Shown: one piece after another, positions 6,561 to 8,352 of the stretch
Position numbering within the stretch: position 1 is the stretch's first letter
How the letters are laid out: every line of letters starts with the position of its first letter
Assembly (NCBI GenBank): GCA_964606065.1
Contig: CAZSEX010000056.1
Coordinates: forward strand, 1-8,352
DNA from: JAFGHJ01 sp964606065
GTDB lineage: Bacteria; Hydrothermota; UBA3072
Direction: 5' to 3'
DNA: 8,352 nucleotides
Position numbers and translations under genes: made by a program
The notes under the pieces: model-generated
What the model was told of the DNA's origin: nothing
The model's input: the letters and a program-made list of their open reading frames with translations, nothing else
The model's database searches: none

Positions 6561-7132
6561 TTTATTTCGAAATAGATTGTTACGATACCGGTCTGGAACG
6601 ATTGTTTTGCGTCGGGGGCTAAAGGCTGGAAGCGCCACTCTCTTACGGCTTCCATCGCGTTGTTATCGAAAGAGATGCCTCCTGTTTTAACTACTTTTAC
6701 GGATTTTATAGTCCCCTCCGGATTGACTGCTATTTCTAAGTTTACCTCGGTGTTTTCGCTTTCTTCTTCGGGATACTCGGGTTTCTTAAAATGTATTATT
6801 TTCCTTTTAGCGAGTTCGCCGACGAGTCTGTAGCCTTTCCTTTCTCCCTGTTCTATTTCGCCTCCTTTAAAAGGCGGTTTCTCAAGGGGAGACAGGCTTT
6901 TCTTTGTTTTTTTCGTGCTGATTGAGATGTCCCCGACCGGAGAAAAAATATCTTCTGTTCCTCCTATCTCCGGCATAACCCCCTTTTCTTCAATGTCTTC
7001 CATCACCTGAAAACCAAGGGTTACATATTCTTCCTCAGGAAATTTAAGATTAACGGAAGCAAGTGCAAAAAACAGGATAAGGACAAGGTATATAACTGCC
7101 GTCGATATTAAGGAAATAAATTTTCTGTTCAC
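6557..7132 (-). CDS. TonB family energy-transducing protein
   Basis: TonB proteins are anchored in the inner membrane by one N-terminal helix, driven by ExbB-ExbD, and reach across the periplasm to the plugs of outer-membrane receptors. This 191-residue protein has a membrane anchor at about 8-27 and a periplasmic linker (28-110). Its C-terminal domain starts at KKPEYPEEE (116-124), with VNPEGTIKSVKVVKTGG (136-152), the alpha-helix NNAMEAVREWRFQP (157-170) and a last beta strand to residue 190. These match the TonB C-terminal fold. The linker is short and lacks the long Pro-Lys/Pro-Glu runs of E. coli TonB, and it contains an odd PPFKGG stretch from a palindromic DNA segment. The GTG start overlaps the exbD stop by 4 nt, and the gene's own stop overlaps the next ATG. 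It could serve any receptor, since none lies in the window. Confidence 0.9.
   Translation of the reverse strand: MNRKFISLISTAVIYLVLILFFALASVNLKFPEEEYVTLGFQVMEDIEEKGVMPEIGGTEDIFSPVGDISISTKKTKKSLSPLEKPPFKGGEIEQGERKGYRLVGELAKRKIIHFKKPEYPEEESENTEVNLEIAVNPEGTIKSVKVVKTGGISFDNNAMEAVREWRFQPLAPDAKQSFQTGIVTIYFEIK
6861..6877. repeat. Imperfect palindrome inside the tonB linker
   Basis: The sequence CCTCCTTT-A-AAAGGCGG is a near-perfect inverted repeat (one mismatch in 8 bp) in the coding region of the tonB linker. It encodes the PPFKGG stretch (residues 86-91). It resembles the palindromic CC(T/C)CCTTTTAAAGG-type elements scattered between genes in many bacteria. That it is an inserted copy here is inference. 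Confidence 0.4.
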
Positions 7133-7515
7133 TCTAATTCCGGTGTGGTAGCTATAACGAATCTACTGGCGCCGCTTTTTTTAACCATTTCCATTACCTT
7201 AACCGTCATATCGATTGTAACATCACGGTCGGCTTTTATCAATACGACTTTATTCCCAATTTCTTGAAGGAGATAAGGAAAACGTGAAATCTGAATGGGT
7301 TTATCTTCGAGATAAACAGCCCCACTTTTAGTTATTGTTATGGTTACTTTTTCCTGTGTTACGGCTTCTTTTACGGCTGTTCTCGGGAGCTGGACTTTAA
7401 TTCCGGGTTGGACAAGATAGGTGGAAGTCAGCAGAAAAAATATCAAAAGAAGAAGTACAATATCTGCCATGGAAATAACAGGAAATGTGCTTATACGTTT
7501 AAATCTTGATTCCAT
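7129..7515 (-). CDS. exbD: ExbD/TolR family biopolymer transport protein
   Basis: ExbD sits as a dimer inside the ExbB pentamer and carries the aspartate that passes protons to power TonB. With the start chosen here the product has 128 residues. A basic cytoplasmic N-terminus (MESRFKR) precedes a single membrane helix ISMADIVLLLLIFFLLT (14-30) with the key Asp18, followed by a periplasmic alpha/beta domain (about 40-128). ATG 7515 is preferred because GAGG (7521-7524) ends 5 nt upstream. The in-frame GTG at 7530 overlaps the exbB stop (GTGA) but has no ribosome site, and would add five residues. The gene lies between exbB and tonB, the standard order, so it belongs to the TonB motor rather than the Tol system. 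The GTG of tonB overlaps its stop. Confidence 0.92.
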   Translation of the reverse strand: MESRFKRISTFPVISMADIVLLLLIFFLLTSTYLVQPGIKVQLPRTAVKEAVTQEKVTITITKSGAVYLEDKPIQISRFPYLLQEIGNKVVLIKADRDVTIDMTVKVMEMVKKSGASRFVIATTPELE

Positions 7516-7520
7516 AGATA

Positions 7521-7524
7521 CCTC
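7521..7524 (-). promoter_or_regulatory. Ribosome-binding site favouring the ATG start of exbD
   Basis: GAGG on the minus strand ends 5 nt before ATG 7515 and falls inside the longer GTG-started reading frame. The region before GTG 7530 has no purine-rich site, so the shorter protein is more likely. Confidence 0.6.
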
Positions 7525-7526
7525 GA

Positions 7527-8114
7527 TCACTCAATAAATGTCGCTATCTCTGAAGTCGCCCTGTTTATATCTCTTAGTATACTATTCATCCTGTCGGAAA
7601 GCGCGTTGTATATCAGGAGAAAAGTGATGCCTACTGCCAGACCGGCGGCGGTAGTCACCAGAGCTTCCCATATACCTCCCGCCAGACGGGAAGGATTGAC
7701 TCCTCCGCCCAGTATTTCTATTTGCATGAAAGCTTTAATCATACCGAGCACGGTTCCGAAAAATCCAAGCATGGGAGCGATGGAACCCATAGAGGCGACC
7801 ACACCCAGACCATTTTCCAATTTTTTTAATTCAATGGCGGCGCTTGCGTTCATCGCTTCTTTTTTGCCTGAAAGAATTCCCTTGCTTATTACTCTTGTTA
7901 TAGGGGTGTCATATCCTCTGATTTCCTTCAGGGCTTCTCCGGTGCTCTTTTCTCTTAACCATGCGCAAACTTTTTTTAACAACTCATCCGTGGGACTCTG
8001 ACTTCTTCTGTAGTATATGAAACGGTCTATGGCGAAGTAAAGACCCACGAATAAGGCGATGCCTATCGCGAACATTGTCCATCCGCCTTTGGCGAGAATC
8101 GACATTAAACTCAT
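7527..8114 (-). CDS. exbB: ExbB/TolQ/MotA family proton channel protein
   Basis: ExbB forms the pentameric inner-membrane stator that, with ExbD, converts the proton gradient into TonB motion. The 195-residue protein has three membrane segments (about 13-30, 107-130, 148-170), with a cytoplasmic loop from 35 to 105. Family motifs are IAPMLGFFGTVLGMIKAF (112-129) and AGGIWEALVTTAAGLAVGI (145-163), including the conserved Thr pair at 154-155. The ATG start at 8114 is supported by a perfect AGGAGG 4 nt upstream. It is the first gene of the array, with a strong promoter about 85 nt further upstream. Its stop is 11 nt before the exbD ATG. A TolQ role is less likely because a tonB-type gene follows and no tolA, tolB or pal is seen. 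Confidence 0.93.
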   Translation of the reverse strand: MSLMSILAKGGWTMFAIGIALFVGLYFAIDRFIYYRRSQSPTDELLKKVCAWLREKSTGEALKEIRGYDTPITRVISKGILSGKKEAMNASAAIELKKLENGLGVVASMGSIAPMLGFFGTVLGMIKAFMQIEILGGGVNPSRLAGGIWEALVTTAAGLAVGITFLLIYNALSDRMNSILRDINRATSEIATFIE

Positions 8115-8118
8115 TTAA

Positions 8119-8124
8119 CCTCCT
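8119..8124 (-). promoter_or_regulatory. Strong Shine-Dalgarno site of exbB
   Basis: AGGAGG on the minus strand ends 4 nt upstream of ATG 8114. It is one of only two perfect AGGAGG sites noticed next to a gene start in the window (the other is before rpsT), which marks exbB as the entry point for ribosomes on the array. Confidence 0.85.
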
Positions 8125-8144
8125 TTTTTATTAAAGTAATTGAA

Positions 8145-8169
8145 CCACAAAGCCACAAAGACCACAAAG
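8145..8169 (-). repeat. CTTTGTGG short tandem repeat (right copy) in the exbB leader
   Basis: Read on the minus strand there are three copies of CTTTGTGG (8162-8169, 8153-8160, 8145-8152), spaced by 0-1 nt. They lie between the predicted transcription start (about 8192) and the exbB ribosome site, so they would be in the mRNA leader. The left copy at 105-130 has the same strand orientation relative to its downstream genes. Confidence 0.7.
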
Positions 8170-8198
8170 TTTATTTTCCATTTTTATTAATTTTTTAT

Positions 8199-8227
8199 AT
8201 TTTATGTAATAGGGCTTGTAAAGTCAA
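8199..8227 (-). promoter_or_regulatory. sigma70-like promoter of the exbB-comF array
   Basis: On the minus strand TTGACT (8222-8227, 5 of 6 matches) is followed by a 17-nt spacer and TAAAAT (8199-8204, 5 of 6 matches). The start would be near 8192, giving a leader of about 78 nt. This is the best pair seen in the non-coding stretch and the only clear promoter for the eight-gene array. Confidence 0.7.
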
Positions 8228-8321
8228 GGATATATAATGTAAAGATCTTGGGTTTTAGGTGGTTATTATTAGTAAGAATAAAAATGTTGTATTTTAATCC
8301 TCTTTTTTCGGAGAAATTTAA

Positions 8322-8352
8322 ATATCAAAAAGCAAAAATCAAAATGACATAT
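8322..8352 (+). repeat. ATCAAAA-type short repeat, cut by the window edge
   Basis: The units ATCAAAA, AGCAAAA and ATCAAAA follow one another, ending in TGACATAT at the edge. Between this and the promoter (about 8230-8320) there is only AT-rich sequence with no gene that can be supported. Such ATCAAAA runs are frequent between genes in several candidate phyla, and no function is known. Confidence 0.4.

Noticed and set aside
6561..6638. 26-residue N-terminal extension of the transporter from GTG 6638
   Set aside because: It would overlap tonB by 82 nt, while ATG 6560 forms the ATGA junction used repeatedly in this array. It is kept as an alternative because it would give the leader positive charges.
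7606..8001. 131-codon plus-strand frame
   Set aside because: It is the antisense shadow of exbB, which is certain from its motifs.
8233..8238. TATAAT on the + strand as a rightward promoter
   Set aside because: No -35-like hexamer lies at a proper distance, and the region is AT-rich, so a match is expected by chance.
1..8352. Mobile elements, CRISPR array, toxin-antitoxin or phage genes
   Set aside because: No transposase or integrase motif, no regularly spaced repeats with unique spacers and no small paired genes were found. Nearly all sequence is accounted for by conserved genes.

Overview
This is an AT-rich bacterial chromosome segment whose genes are packed almost end to end. It suggests a double-membraned (Gram-negative-type) bacterium: it carries ExbB, ExbD and a TonB-type protein, which only make sense with an outer membrane, plus a RodA-type SEDS protein, ScpA, a RecJ-type nuclease and ribosomal protein S20. 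The intergenic repeats at both edges (CTTTGTG-type and ATCAAAA-type) resemble those common in metagenome-derived candidate phyla such as Omnitrophota or WOR-3. That placement is only a low-confidence impression and no taxon can be fixed from this window.

Layout. Positions 1-198 form a short non-coding lead with one repeat and a good sigma70-like promoter. Next come, on the + strand, tRNA-Gly(GCC), tRNA-Cys(GCA) and rpsT (S20), probably one transcription unit. From about 8192 down to 620 on the - strand runs a compact eight-gene array: exbB, exbD, a tonB-like gene, an Ig-like/Na-Pi cotransporter/PhoU fusion gene, scpA, recJ, rodA and comF. Every junction is an overlap (mostly 4 nt, ATGA or GTGA) or a gap of about 11 nt. 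A strong promoter (TTGACT, 17 nt, TAAAAT) lies upstream of exbB, and no internal terminator is visible. The array ends tail-to-tail inside the 3' end of rpsT, with a 32-bp coding overlap.

How the genes may work together. ExbB and ExbD form a proton-driven inner-membrane motor that energises TonB, which pulls on outer-membrane receptors. The next gene, translationally coupled to tonB, encodes a Na+/phosphate-cotransporter-like membrane protein with a cytoplasmic-type PhoU domain and, unusually, a predicted exported Ig-like domain in front. This suggests a two-membrane import route, with TonB working at the outer membrane and the symporter at the inner membrane. The core QSS motifs of the symporter are changed in both repeats, so phosphate may not be the substrate. 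The downstream genes (chromosome condensation, DNA exonuclease, cell-wall elongation, ComF phosphoribosyltransferase) are housekeeping functions that share the transcript. No mobile element, CRISPR array or phage gene is present. The most unusual item is the Ig-like/NptA/PhoU protein linked to the TonB motor.
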